Origin: Calliphora vicina
Taxonomy: Eukaryota > Arthropoda > Insecta > Diptera > Calliphoridae
Length of the DNA: 64,000 nt
Direction: 5' to 3'
NCBI RefSeq assembly: GCF_958450345.1
Contig: NC_088784.1
Coordinates: forward strand, 46,821,278 to 46,885,277
Shown here: positions 1 through 11,040 of the stretch, piece by piece
How positions within the stretch are numbered: position 1 is the stretch's first letter
Layout of the letters: every line of letters starts with the position of its first letter
The notes under the pieces: model-generated
Seen by the model: the letters and a program-made list of their open reading frames with translations, nothing else
The model's database searches: none
Told to the model about the DNA's origin: nothing
Made by a program: the position numbers and the translations under genes

Positions 1-2214
1 GACTAGATGCCATATCTAGTGGCCAACCTACTTATTGGCCTACAGACCTCAATAAGATTCCCGATCTAATTGACTTCGCTGTAATCAAGAATATAAAACG
101 AGAATTTATTTCAGTGATCCCTTCGCTGGACCTCTCGTCAGACCACTCGCCTACAGTTTTAACATTATTAGAAATTCCAAGTAAATTGGAAAACTCTTAC
201 TCTTGTTTCCCTAACAAGAAAACGAACTGGTTAAAGTATAAAATGTATGTTAGCTCACACTTGCCACAGAACATCTCATTGAAAAATGAATATGAAATAC
301 AATCCCCTGTCGATATATTTACAGACATTTTAACAAACGCCGTTAAAGTGTCCACGCCCCCAGTCACCCTGAGGAATTACAGACATTCAAAATGTCCTAA
401 AAACATTGAGTCTCTTATCAAAGAAAAGAGAACACTCAGACGTCAATGGCAACAATCGCGATCTCCGAACGTAAAGACTAAACTTAATCAGTGCCAAAGA
501 AGACTTCACGTCGCCTTAAAGATTAATAAAGAATCTAACCTGAGAAATTATGTGGAAAACTTAGACCCTACTAAGAAAACAGAATATAGTCTCTGGAAAG
601 CTGTGAAAAAAAATACTTCAGAAAAAATCGAAGCATTTGCCAATCACTTGGAGAATGTATTTACCCCAAATGATACAAATTCATATATTAGAGATAATGT
701 CATAAATAATGTGTTGCCAGCCCCACTAAAATTCCGGTTCTCTGCCGTGAGGACGACGGTCAAAGGTCTTAAGGCTGGAAAATCACCTGGTATAGATAAA
801 ATTACTACCACGATGATAAGTAATCTGCCCAACTCAGCACTGAGAATTATTTTGTTCATATTTAACTCAATACTACGTACTGGATATTTCCCATCCTCAT
901 GGAAAATATCTGATATAGTTATGATACCGAAACCGGGAAAAGATGTCACTCAAGTGACATCATACCGTCCCATTAGCCTATTGTCAATATTCTCAAAACT
1001 TTTTGAAAAGTTGTTACTTGAGAGACTTATAGTGCACCTTGACGAAAATTGCATTATTCCTGTACTATCGAACAGGTACATCGGAAAACTACACTTATTC
1101 GGAAAACCTTCGAGAGCAAGCAGTATTGTTCCGCATTATTTATTGACATATCTCAGATCTTCGATAAAGTCTGGCAAGATGGACTAATATACAAAATTAC
1201 TAGATTACTACCTGCGAACGTACATAAACTGCATAAAAATTACATACAAGAAAGATCTTTCCAAATCAGATCAAAGGATGTGATCTCAACACGTCGAAAA
1301 ATATCCGCTGGTGTACCACAGGGAAGTATTCTAGGGCCGTTCCTATATATTTTATATACTGCAGATATGCCCACGAGCGCACTGACTCACACATCTACAT
1401 TTGCGGATGATACCGCTTTTTTAAGTACACATGAAAATCCCGTAATAGCTTCTGAACAACTCCAGTCTCACATCGGCGATTTGGAAAAATGGCTGGACAA
1501 ATGGAAAATTAAGGTCAATGCAACAAAATGTATTCACGTTACATTTACTTTAAGACGAGAAAGTTGCCCTTCCATACAGATAAATAATATCAAAATCCCA
1601 GAACAGAGCCATGTGCGATATCTCGGTATCCATCTTGATCGCCGTTTAACATGGTCCCACCATATTGAAGCCAAGGTTACGCAAATAAAATTAAAGTCAG
1701 TCCAACTGTACTGGTTAATTGGCCCACGGTCTGCTCTAGACTTGGAATACAAAGTGCTTTTGTACAAAACAATTATAAAACCGATATGGCTATACGGCAT
1801 TCAGCTATGGGGAACAGCCTCCTCATCTAACGTTGAAAAATTGCAAAGAAAGCAGTCAGCACTGTTAAGGACAATAACAGGTGCCCCATGGTACATTCGC
1901 AATAGTAATATCCATAGGGATCTCAATGTCCCCATAATACGCGAGGAGATCAAACTCTCCAGTCTAAAATACATTTCAAAACTAATGGATCATCCAAACC
2001 CCCTCGCCAGGGGTTGCTGTCATTTGAGGGTCATAGACGACTGAGGCGATTTGAAACACTGGATCTGGCCAGATAATCATTTAACGAGCACTCATGTTGG
2101 ATATTGCAGCGGCAATAACAACTTTAGTTTTAGTTTAGGTTAAGATTTGAATACTTATTTGTAAATTTCTAAAAAGAAAGATTCAATAAAGAAAAAAGAT
2201 ACTGAAAAAAAAAA
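1..2214 (+). mobile_element. Jockey-clade LINE, 3' part
   Basis: The 5' end lies outside the window. What remains is the end of the apurinic-type endonuclease, the whole reverse transcriptase region, a short 3' UTR, an AATAAA signal at 2185-2190 and an A-run at 2205-2214. Ending in an A-tail just after AATAAA is what is expected of a target-primed LINE. The downstream flank is not ordinary DNA but another LINE's ORF1 in reverse, so this copy probably landed in an older element. The clade is assigned from RT motifs and the HPNPLAR tail, which a second Jockey-like copy at 25.4-26.8 kb shares. Confidence 0.85.
3..2044 (+). pseudogene. LINE ORF2 (endonuclease end + reverse transcriptase), frameshifted
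   Basis: The frame is open from base 3, so the coding region runs in from the left. The first segment (3 to about 1062) has the last endonuclease motif SSDHSP near base 140, then the RT thumb/finger region with SYRPISLLS near 960. The second segment (about 1063-2044) is in another frame and has an FIDIS motif, GVPQGSILGP near 1310, the catalytic FADD near 1400 and YLGIHLDRRLTW near 1620. At the joint, roughly eight residues normally present before the STIEQ-like stretch are missing, so a deletion of about 25 bp plus frame change near 1062 looks like the cause. The catalytic aspartates are kept. It encodes the enzyme that nicks DNA and copies the element RNA into it; this copy cannot make a whole protein. 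Confidence 0.85.
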
Positions 2215-2723
2215 CTATTGACCTGTATTTTAGTTTCATGAATCGTGCCTTTCTTGATTGGGATACCGTAAAAAGAGTTCTCTTCTATTAATGAGATCAG
2301 GCTCTGAACCAGTGAATTTGAATTATTTTCTCTCAAGTAAATAGGGGGTGGTTTTGTAGAGTTAATTTTATTTACTGGTTCATCTGTTTCACATTCCAGA
2401 ATAGAAAAACGATTTTCATTGTTTAGTCTAGCAGGTTCACTATCCTTATATAATTTAGCCAAGGGTGCCGCTTTCGAAGACTTGGGACATCATGCCCGTT
2501 TTAATACTGTAACATACCGGTGCATTCCAACCTGTATTTGGGATTTATTATCTATATTTAATGGTTCACTAATCTTGGGTATAGCGCCGCTTAATGGGTT
2601 AATTTTATTTGTAGTCGGTGTGGTGGATTTCGTTTCTGAAGCTGATATAGCTATCATACATTCTTTCCGTAACGAATCAGATGTTTTGTTTTTAGCTTAG
2701 GGGAAGTTGTGTATGTCGTTCAT
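2215..2723 (-). pseudogene. Jockey-type ORF1 (gag-like), 5' fragment
   Basis: Reading leftwards from an ATG at 2721-2723, an ORF1-like protein runs for about 168 codons with two in-frame stops (TAA at 2697-2699, TGA at 2490-2492). It contains NRFSILE and a KPPPIYL block followed by a leucine-spaced stretch, the usual start of the nucleic-acid-binding region in Jockey-type ORF1. The frame stops making sense exactly where the A-tail of the plus-strand LINE ends. The CCHC knuckle part is absent, presumably left beyond the insertion. Family identity is my inference from the KPPPI block and layout. Confidence 0.7.
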
Positions 2724-3212
2724 TTTTCTGTAACGTTGCCGGTCTGTTGCGGATGAATCTGTTGAAAACAGAATCTTGTACGCAACGTTAAGTGACAGCT
2801 AAAACAGCTGATGACAGGGAAATATTTATTTTTTACAGAAAAATAAAGAATAAAATATTTTCAAAAAAACATTGAAATTTAATAAAATAAATATAAATTT
2901 CTTCTAATGTATGTAAAAAAATTAGTTTAAATTAAATCATTAACAAGCAATATACTATGTGTGTTCACAATAATATGCAGACGGTCTAAATACAAAAACC
3001 ACTAAAAATAGTAACAAAATCACCAAGTTGGTTTTTTAAAAACAGCTGATACGATCTTACGGAAAAACTAACTACAATATAACAGCATTCAGAACGGCAT
3101 AGAACAGAAACGTTACAGAACGCAAAGACTAATGGAGCCTTTAGTTGTTGGCAATGCGGGGGAACAAGAACGAGCACGGTTAACAGGCTTGGCGGTTAAA
3201 AACAAGCTGTCA
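2724..3212. other. Unassigned AT-rich DNA
   Basis: Its first part could be the 5' UTR of the minus-strand ORF1 fragment. Short open frames on the minus strand around 2986-3328 resemble nothing I know and I treat them as chance. Confidence 0.4.
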
Positions 3213-3944
3213 TTATACCCTACACCAACATACTGGGGAGGGTATAATGCGTTTGTGCAGATGTTTGTAACGCCCAAAAATATTAGTCTAACACCCACCT
3301 TAAAGTAAACCGATCGACTTAGAATCACTTTCTGAGTCGATTAAATGATGTCCGTCCGTCCGTCTGGCTGGCTGTCCATGTAAACCTTGTGCGCAGAGTA
3401 CAGGTCGCAATTTTGAAGATAATTTGGTACATATTATTTTTTCGGCCCAAGGACGAAGCTTATTGAAACTGGCTGAAATCGGTCCATTATTTCACCTAGC
3501 CCCCATACAAATGTCCTTCCGAAATTGGACTTTATCGGTCATAAATGTTTAATTTATATATGTATCTCCACAAATTCAGGTCCAAATAAGTTTTATATAT
3601 ACAAAATTCATGTCACCAAATTTTGTTACGATCGGTCCATAATTAGTCATAGCTCCCATATAGACCCGCTTCCGAAAATCACTTTAACGTGCATAAATCG
3701 CTTAAAAATTTAGGTATACACACAAAATTCAACATAGTTAACTTTAATATAGACATAAATGACACGACCTAATTTCATGGTGATCGGTCCTCAATTGGTC
3801 ATAGCTCCCATATAAGGCCCACTTCCGAAAATCACTCAAAAATATATGTATATTATTGAAATTTTAAAAGAAAAATGTTTTTTCTCTTTTACTTAGTGTA
3901 GGGTATTATATGATCGGGCTTGACCGACAATACTTTCTTACTTG
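3213..3944 (+). repeat. mini-me/DINE-like repeat, subfamily 2
   Basis: It opens with TTATACCCTACACC and closes with GTGTAGGGTATTATATG, a small TCGG/CCGA hairpin (3914-3927) and CTTACTTG (ending 3944). Inside are GTCCGTCCGTC at about 3350-3362 and repeated blocks of the type ATCGGTCCATAATT ... TAGCTCCCATATA. Dipteran mini-me/DINE-1 elements are described with a GTCY proto-microsatellite and a 3' hairpin, and are usually seen as Helitron-related. The assignment rests on that layout, not on a database match. No coding capacity. Confidence 0.65.
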
Positions 3945-4556
3945 CCTATTCTTCTGTTTGTTTTGTTTATATTTTTTTCATCTGCGTTAACTGTAACGTA
4001 TGCATTTCTGACGTTTACACTTAACCTACGCTCACTGGTTTTGTTAAAGAGAATTATTAAAGAGTAGTTGTAAATACTTTAGTTACCACTCTTGATCTAT
4101 ATTTAATAGTTAATGCACAAGGTTCAAAGAAAAAAATAAAGAATTTTCACTTATTTGTCTTTTAGTTCTTGTTTTTATTTTTTATTTAATAATATTATTA
4201 AAATAAAAGCGTCCTTTCGCGTAATTAATAAACAGTTGTAATTTATATTTATTTTCCGAAAGATCATTAAAATAACAAATTAACTCGGAGTAAAAATAAA
4301 ACACGTCCAATTTCAATCACAGTGTAATAAAAGAAATAGGTCATTTTATTTCTGAAGGAACAAGAGGAAAAATACTTGCAGATTTGTTATAAGTATTTGC
4401 AAACGGGTTTGCTAATGTGAAAGATGTTTTCCTGCATCATATGTCGGAATCAAAATTCGTTCCAGAATGTCAGATGAAACCATACATACAATAGTATTCT
4501 TATGAAGCTATTTAAAATAAACACAATTTTTTTACTAAGGTACTGTTTTTTTACCA
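3945..4556. other. No recognised feature
   Basis: AT-rich sequence with no repeat or frame that I can support. Confidence 0.5.
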
Positions 4557-4869
4557 GTATGTACATTAGGCCGGGTCGAGGATCAAAAAGTAAAAAATCG
4601 TATAGCAGAAACGCAATCTACGGAAAATTCTAAGAAAGTTTCCCCAAGAAACCATAGTTCCAAAATCAAATCCTATTGCGTATTTCGTCTTTTATCCAAT
4701 AAAAACAACTATTAAAAAAAAAGTATATTGAAATATCATTGTATAAAAGACGAAATGCGCAAGATAGGATTTGATTTTAGTACTATGGTTCCTTGGGGTA
4801 AATATCTTAGAATTTTCCGTAGATTGCGTTTTTTTTGTGGAAAAAATCAACCCACCCTAATGTACATAC
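4557..4869. mobile_element. Foldback MITE, TGTACATTAG family
   Basis: Left arm (4557-4695) and right arm (4743-4869) are inverted copies beginning GTATGTACATTAG, with a centre of about 50 bp. The same terminal motif recurs near 19970-19985, 24190, 24245, 30950, 38490 and 51100, so this is a numerous family. The flank would fit a TA duplication (Tc1/mariner-like), but the arms also start with TA-rich sequence, so the family is uncertain. The 65-codon frame at 4728-4925 lies in the arm and is not a gene. Confidence 0.75.
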
Positions 4870-5869
4870 TTTTGTGTTATTTCTTCTTATATAATGTACT
4901 CATGCAAGTATTTTATGCTTTATAGGGTCTAATAAAAATTAATTGCTAAATAAAAAATTCTCTAATCAGAATGTACTTTTTAATATTGTCTACTAAGTTA
5001 ATTTTTAGGGATCTTTGTTTATAACGAAAATGTACATTACGATAAGCATAATTCGATACTAACGTAACATGTTTTTGTAAAATAATTTTGAAATGATGAC
5101 TGTGACTCTTCCACGTTAGTCGTCTACGAATCTACCATTGACGTATTGAGTCTTATACGATGCGCCAAAAATAATCGCGTAAGACACTTTAAGTCCTACT
5201 CTAAAAGAGTCTTGAAACAATCGCCAAAATAACCTTTAATTGATCCTAACAGTGGGTACTAAATAAATAGTTTTTTTGTGCTTTATATTATTTAATAATA
5301 AATAAAAATATGTGTAGGCAAATATATAAAAAAAATTTAATTATTTTTATTATTACAGACATCTTATGAGAAAAAGAAAGACAAATTTAGAATGCTGTAA
5401 GAGCATGTCATAAAATCCACTTACTTGTTATTTGTTTGTTCCTCGCCAGCTTAACATTGAAGCCACCTCGTCCCTCAGGATTATTTTATGGCATTCCTTA
5501 TAAATGATTTGGATCAGTCGCCACCAACTTTACCAATAGTGTATTCCTGTAAAGAAAGATATAGATAGATAAATATAGATATAGTTGTTGAAATAGATAG
5601 ATACATGTATCCAATTGGGCAACAATATCCTCGTTCTGTACAGTTGTTAGAGGTAAAGAATTAGTGCCTTCTTTTAATGTCTTCAGAAAAATTTCATTTT
5701 AGCTGGCGTACCTCATTCCTCTGTAAACATGCCGATTTGCTGCACGCATTTCCTCAAAATTTTTGCAAACATGTTATTTGTACTATCTGTAAGATATAAT
5801 GGAAATACAAATGACATAAAGATACCAGTCGCGTTTACTGCAGATCTGCATTCCATTTCATTGTAAGCA
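4870..5869. other. No recognised feature
   Basis: About 1 kb of AT-rich, apparently single-copy DNA. I see no splice-linked coding pattern, repeat or RNA gene. Confidence 0.5.
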
Positions 5870-6193
5870 GTACCTCGTTTCTATATTGTATGTGAGAAAC
5901 TTTTCATTCGAAACACAGGGCGAGTATTAGTAAATCGTTAACTGTGTCTGTACTTCTGATGTATTCAGTTTAAACATTACATGTAACATGTGAGAAGTTT
6001 TCGAATCGAAAAAAAATTAAAAATTCTAGTAGTCATTCAGTTTTTAACAGGATGACTTAGGTAATGTTTAAACTAAATACATTAAAAGTACAGACACAGT
6101 GGACGATTTACTAATACTCGCCCTGTGTTTAACAAGATGTTTATAAATGTTTCGAATGAAAAGTTTCTCACATACAATACAGAAACGAGGTAC
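5870..6193. mobile_element. Foldback element (GTACCTCGTTTCT arms)
   Basis: Arms at 5870-5980 and 6066-6193 are inverted copies starting GTACCTCGTTTC and carrying CTCGCCCTGTGTTT / AAACACAGGGCGAG. The right arm has about 20 extra bases after the CCTGTGTTT block. The centre is about 85 bp. No coding capacity and no clear target duplication. Confidence 0.75.
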
Positions 6194-6501
6194 AGAATAC
6201 TTAAACGACGATTGTGGAATAACATAAAAAACAATCATCCAACAATCATCAAAATGACTCGCAAAAACCTCATTTACAAGATTTATATACGATTACGATG
6301 AAATAACAATGGTGCAATGGTCGACAAAATGCTATAGTTTTCCATATATGTATGTATATAATTGTCATCATATCAATGGGAGGTGCCAAGCCGACTATTG
6401 CTAGTTTGCCTATTTTTTGCCTAAATAAGTAATTCATTCAAAGTTTCAATGTATTACATAACACAATTATACAGATAGATATTTATTTTAGTATTAGTTT
6501 G
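6194..6501. other. No recognised feature
   Basis: AT-rich. A short stretch near 6365-6395 (ATCATATCAATGGGAGGTG) resembles one near 6820-6835, a minor repeat. Confidence 0.4.
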
Positions 6502-6744
6502 TATGTACACTGATGGACAAAAGTCACCGCCATTTCCCTTTAGAATTTTTAAAGGACTACCTGGTTGTAAATATAATTGAAACACAAAATTTTATTTTTT
6601 CAAAAAAAACAATAATTCATTTTAATTATACTTCAGTTAAAACAAGTATTTTTAACTTAACCGAATTTACAACTACGCAACGTGGCGGTCCTTTACACAT
6701 CCTAAAGGGGAAATGGCGGTGAATTTTGTCCATCATTGTACATA
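6502..6744. mobile_element. Foldback MITE (TGATGGACAAAA ends)
   Basis: A 243-bp element with inverted arms of about 65 bp, TATGTACA(C/A)TGATGGACAA followed by CACCGCCATTTCCC and AAAGGAC. The outer bases would allow a TA duplication, and the TGATGGACAAAA ends look Tc1-like. The 69-codon frame across it is a by-product of the arms. Confidence 0.7.
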
Positions 6745-7035
6745 TGTTTGTAAATATTAATATTGATGGTGGAGTAACCATTTATGGACTCTATTTCTTA
6801 TTGTATCCCATATATTATCATCATATGGGAGGTGACACGCCCTCTGTGGCTACTACTCTCATTTTTGCCCCAAATATTTATACAAACGGTGGAATTGCTC
6901 AAAAATATTATAGTTTCCTACAGCCGTATTTATAACCAAAATTTAGCATGAACTTAACATACGAGTTATTTATAAAGTATTTCTTATACATTCACTCACT
7001 AAATGTTTGCATACGAACAATCAAAGATTTGTTAA
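6745..7035. other. No recognised feature
   Basis: AT-rich DNA with no supported gene or repeat. Confidence 0.4.
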
Positions 7036-7518
7036 TAGTGCATTTAAACTTGTAATTTTCAAATTAGTTTATGATCATAAGCTACTTTCATAAACTATAC
7101 CGTTTACATCAGCATTTTAGACAGTTAAGTGGTTTATTTTTGACAAGTCATAAAACAGCTGACTTCAATGTAAAAAAATTTAATAAAAATATGAACGTTG
7201 TTACGAAAAAACGTTGCTGATCGCACATATTTATGTACATATAAATATACCTTTTATTTTCATTGTCCAAATTATATAAAAAACACTTTTTAATAACTTT
7301 TTCTTACAGTTTGGCTTTTTTTAAAAGAAAACTGTTTTTTTATTTTTGAGCAAATGACAAATGTTACCAGCGTTGCCAGAAAAATGCTGAAAAACAGAGT
7401 TGCATTAGCAACTAGTTTGTAACTAGTTTATCTCAAAAGCTAGTTACAAACCTGTTTTTGTTTTGTATGGATAAACTAGTTTCTCAAACTAGTTTATGGC
7501 GTAGGTGTAAATGCACTA
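7036..7518. mobile_element. PIF/Harbinger-type MITE, TAA duplication
   Basis: The ends TAGTGCATTTAAAC and GTGTAAATGCACTA are inverted, and TAA flanks both sides (7033-7035 and 7519-7521). PIF/Harbinger elements typically duplicate TWA. The interior 7240-7500 is closely related to the foldback at 19985-20480, including a CAGCGTTGCCAGAAAAA block and repeated AACTAGTTT motifs. Confidence 0.65.
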
Positions 7519-7880
7519 TAAGTCTTTAAACAACAGCTGTTTTGTGTCAAAGTAAATTTTTAAATAAACGTTAAATCTTATTATTAAATTTTTTATTGTG
7601 AAAAAAAAAACTAATTACACATTTTGTTCTTCTTTTTATGATTTGAGGGAAAAAACTTAAATAGAAATATCAGCAAATAAATCAGAGTTGATTGGCAATG
7701 CATCACACTTTTCAGAGTTGATTTTTAAATTATTTATTGACAGACAAAAGTGTATTATAAATAAACTCTTTGCTAACTCTCTGCTAAGCTTAATCGGCTA
7801 GTTAGCAAATCTTTGTGTGCGATGTATACACAGTGGATAATTTTTCGTTATAGATACGACCGCTAGATGCTTGATTTGTT
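7519..7880. other. No recognised feature
   Basis: AT-rich. CAGAGTTGATT occurs twice near 7684 and 7713. Nothing codes. Confidence 0.4.
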
Positions 7881-9721
7881 TACCCTCCACCACCATAAGT
7901 GGTGAATGAGGGTATATATACGCTCACGGTCAAAATAGACAACGAAAGTTGCTAAACTTGCAAGAAAACTGTTTAATGTTCTCCTAAGCAGTTTGGTATT
8001 GAAAATCCGCAAAATCGGTGGTTATGAACCAAAATCTAAGACAACCTAAAAAAACTTGATAATTTTAAAATTGTTTTTGTTATTTGTGCAAATATATTGC
8101 AGATAATACCATAAAATTTTACACACGTTATTTTTATGTTAAAAGGACTAACTCTGGTAAAAATTATAAGAATCGGTTCATGATTTCTCCTAGCCCCCAT
8201 ACAAATTTCTTCCCGAATTTGGTTCTATGGTCTGTAAATTCCTACCAAATTGCAGTATCCACACAAAATTCAGGAAAAATAATATTCGTGCATAAAAAAA
8301 TCATAACACCAAATTGTTTGTGGATCGGCCCATATTTGACCATATCCCGCATATGTCTTATAAATATCGATATTAAGTTGAAATTCGTCATAAATAGTCC
8401 CCATATATACCAAAATCGCTATACCTAATTCTATGAAGATCGGTCCATAATTGGTTATAGCTCCCATCTAAGGACCACTTCCGAAAAACACATTAACCTA
8501 CATTAATATCTAAAAAAAATCAATATCAAAACAAAATTTTACACAAATTTATATTTAGAAATCATACTACAGGATTTTGTGAATATCGGTCCATATTTGA
8601 CCATAGCTCCCATATAAGGTCCAATTCCGAAAATCAGTTAAGTACCCATAAATCTCTTACAAATATAGTTATCAGGTTGAAATTCGAAACAAATTTGCTC
8701 AATATATACAAAAATCGATGTATCAAATTTTACGATGATAGGTCCAATAATTGGTTATAGCTCCCACATAAGTCCAACAACCCAATATTTTTAAATTTGT
8801 CTAAATATATTTGTAAACCCGTTTTATACCCTTCACCTTCGTGAGAAAGGTATATATAAGTTTGTCATTCCGTTTGTAATTTCTACATTTTTCATTTCCG
8901 ACCCTATAAAGTATATATATTCTGGATACTTATAGATAGCGGAGTCGATTAAGCCATGTCTGTCTGTTGAAATCAAATTTTCTGAAGACCCCAGATATCT
9001 TCGGGATCCAAATCTTCAATAATTCTGTCAGACATGCTTTCGAGAAGTTTGCTATTTAAAATCAGCAAAATCGGTCCATAAGTAGCTGAGATATGAGGAA
9101 AAAACCAAGACAACCTCGATTTTTAACCTATTTTTGATCTATATCTGGATTACTAAGTCATTAATATAGACAATATGGATATCTAATGATAGATATTTCA
9201 AAGTCCATTGCAACGATGTAGATAAGGCTATAGTAAGTCGGACCTACAATGGGTCAAAATCGGGAAAAATATTTTTTAACCCGAATTTTTTTTTCATCAA
9301 ACTATTTTTTTTTCAGAAAAAAAAAATTTTTTTTTAAAAAATTAAAAAAAATTTGGAAAAACAATTAAAAAAAAATAAATTTTGTTTATCTAAAAATATT
9401 TAAACAAATTTATTTTAAAGTATAATTTGGTGAAGGGTATATAAGATTCGGCACAGCCGAATATAACTCTCTTACTTGTTTATACTCTGTTTCTTCACTT
9501 GAGGTTAAAAAGGAAAAATGTAAATTGTTAAATTTCATACATTCTAATAGGAATTTCAATTATAAATTGCTGAATTAGATAAAAATGTTTTGTACTTTTG
9601 AAATAAAATATCTTTTGCGTAAACTAGTCTTTCTAACAATTGTTTAGTATATTATTTCAGTTGTTATACCATCATATTTAGGTGGAGGGTATTTAAGATT
9701 CGAATATAGTACTCTTACTTG
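7881..9721 (+). repeat. mini-me-like repeat interrupted by another copy
   Basis: Its start (TACCCTCCACCACC at 7881, followed by a CCAC/GTGG hairpin) matches its end (GGTGGAGGGTATTTAAG near 9681, then AATATAGTACTCTTACTTG to 9721), so the two belong together although a second element sits between. The body 8160-8790 holds about three blocks at roughly 150-bp spacing of the type GATCGGTCCATAATTGGTTA plus TAGCTCCCATATAAGG. No coding capacity. Confidence 0.65.
8822..9478 (+). repeat. mini-me-like repeat, nested copy
   Basis: A full-looking copy. It has TTTTATACCCTTCACC at the start, a TATATATA tract, CCGACCCTATAAAG, a GTCTGTCTG microsatellite remnant near 8958, a GGTGAAGGGTATATAAG block, the ATTCGG-CACAG-CCGAAT hairpin (about 9446-9462) and CTTACTTG to 9478. 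It sits in a TT context inside the larger repeat with no duplication visible, as expected for Helitron-like insertion. Confidence 0.7.
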
Positions 9722-10159
9722 TTAAAATTGACTTTGTATTGCAGAAATATGCTGGACATTGTATCATAAAAAAAATGAAATTAATGAATACTTCCTATCC
9801 AAATTTGCTATCGAAGGTAAAATAATAGACATATTAGTGACTTTTAGTTAAATTTGTACTATTTTTTTCATGCTGAATTTTTGGGGTACTTTAAAATAAA
9901 ATTCTTAATAAATGCGAAACTAACCCTAAGCTCTCCTTTGTTGTGTGTTATTTCTGACTTTTTGGTGTATTCAGGGACTTATAGTAAAATTTCACGGATA
10001 ATATTTTTGCGGAACATTTAAACCCCTTAAATCCATGTTTTAATGGTGTTTCTTTTGCTCTTTTTTAAAAGAATGACAAAAAAGACCCATGCCTTGAGGA
10101 TTTAGAGGGTTAATATATTCTTCAAAAATGTTCTCCGTAACATTTAACATAAATTTGCT

Positions 10160-10345
10160 GAACACATTTTATACCTAAAATGTAAGGATCACATGGATTC
10201 TTATGCCGATTAACAATACGAATGTAATTCAGATGTAAACTTTCAAAACGCCGATACACGTGTCCTTTTTTTGTCTCATCTATCAAAATTTATTGGTCGG
10301 ACCTTGTAATTTTTTTGTGTTGTATAGTGTAATTAAAGCAGCTGT
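10160..10345. repeat. Single arm of a foldback family (also 12337-12522)
   Basis: The stretch with AACGCCGATACACGTGTCC, TTATTGGTCGGACC and TGTTGTATAGTGTAATT is the same arm found twice, inverted, at 27733-28050. Here only one arm is present. It is duplicated at +2,177. Confidence 0.6.
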
Positions 10346-10579
10346 GGTGTTTGAGCCAGTGTTGCCAAAACTTTAAGACCATATCCAATCAGATTACACT
10401 TAAAATAACGACAGAAACCACTAATTCTTTAAATAAAACCGTTTATTTAAACCGCTATATTTTTAAATTAATTAGTATATTTCTGAAGTACGAATTAAAT
10501 CTAAAAACTTTTTCGATTGTTACTTTAATTTTTTTTTTTTAAATTTTAAAAATTGTTTTTTTATTTTTTAAATTTTTTT

Positions 10580-11040
10580 TTTGTGAAAATTTTTTTTTTC
10601 CGATTTTGACCCATTGTAGGTCCAACTTACGATGGTCATATATACGTCGTTGCAAATGTCTTTGAAATATCTATCATTAGATATCCATATTGTCTATATT
10701 AATGTCTTAGTAATCCAGATATAGGTTAAAAATAGGTCAAAAATCGAGGTTGTCTTGGTTTTTTCCTCATATCTCAGCCATTTGTGGACCGATTTTGACA
10801 GAATTATTGAAGATTTGGATCCCGAAGATATCTGGGGTCTTCAGAAAATTGATTTCAACAGACAGACGGACATGGCTTAATCGACTCCGTTTTCGAGAAG
10901 TTTGCTATTTAAAATCAGCAAAATCGGTATATAAGGATCCAGAATATATATACTTTATAGGGTCGGAAATGAAAAATGTAGAAATTACAAACGGAATGAC
11001 AAACTTATATATACCCTTCTCACGAAGGTGAAGGGTATAA
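10580..11040 (-). repeat. mini-me-like repeat, reverse, 3'-truncated
   Basis: Reverse-strand copy whose 5' end is at about 11040 (TATACCCTTCACC on the minus strand). It includes the GTCTGTCTG remnant (near 10860) and the poly-A/T tract near 10530-10600. The terminal hairpin end is missing. A block of about 35 bp at 10882-10920 (TCGAGAAGTTTGCTATTT...) lies in the wrong orientation inside it. The second copy is at 12757-13217. Confidence 0.65.

Noticed and set aside
2419..2700. 93-codon plus-strand frame
   Set aside because: It is antisense to the ORF1 fragment at 2215-2723, whose minus-strand reading makes family sense.
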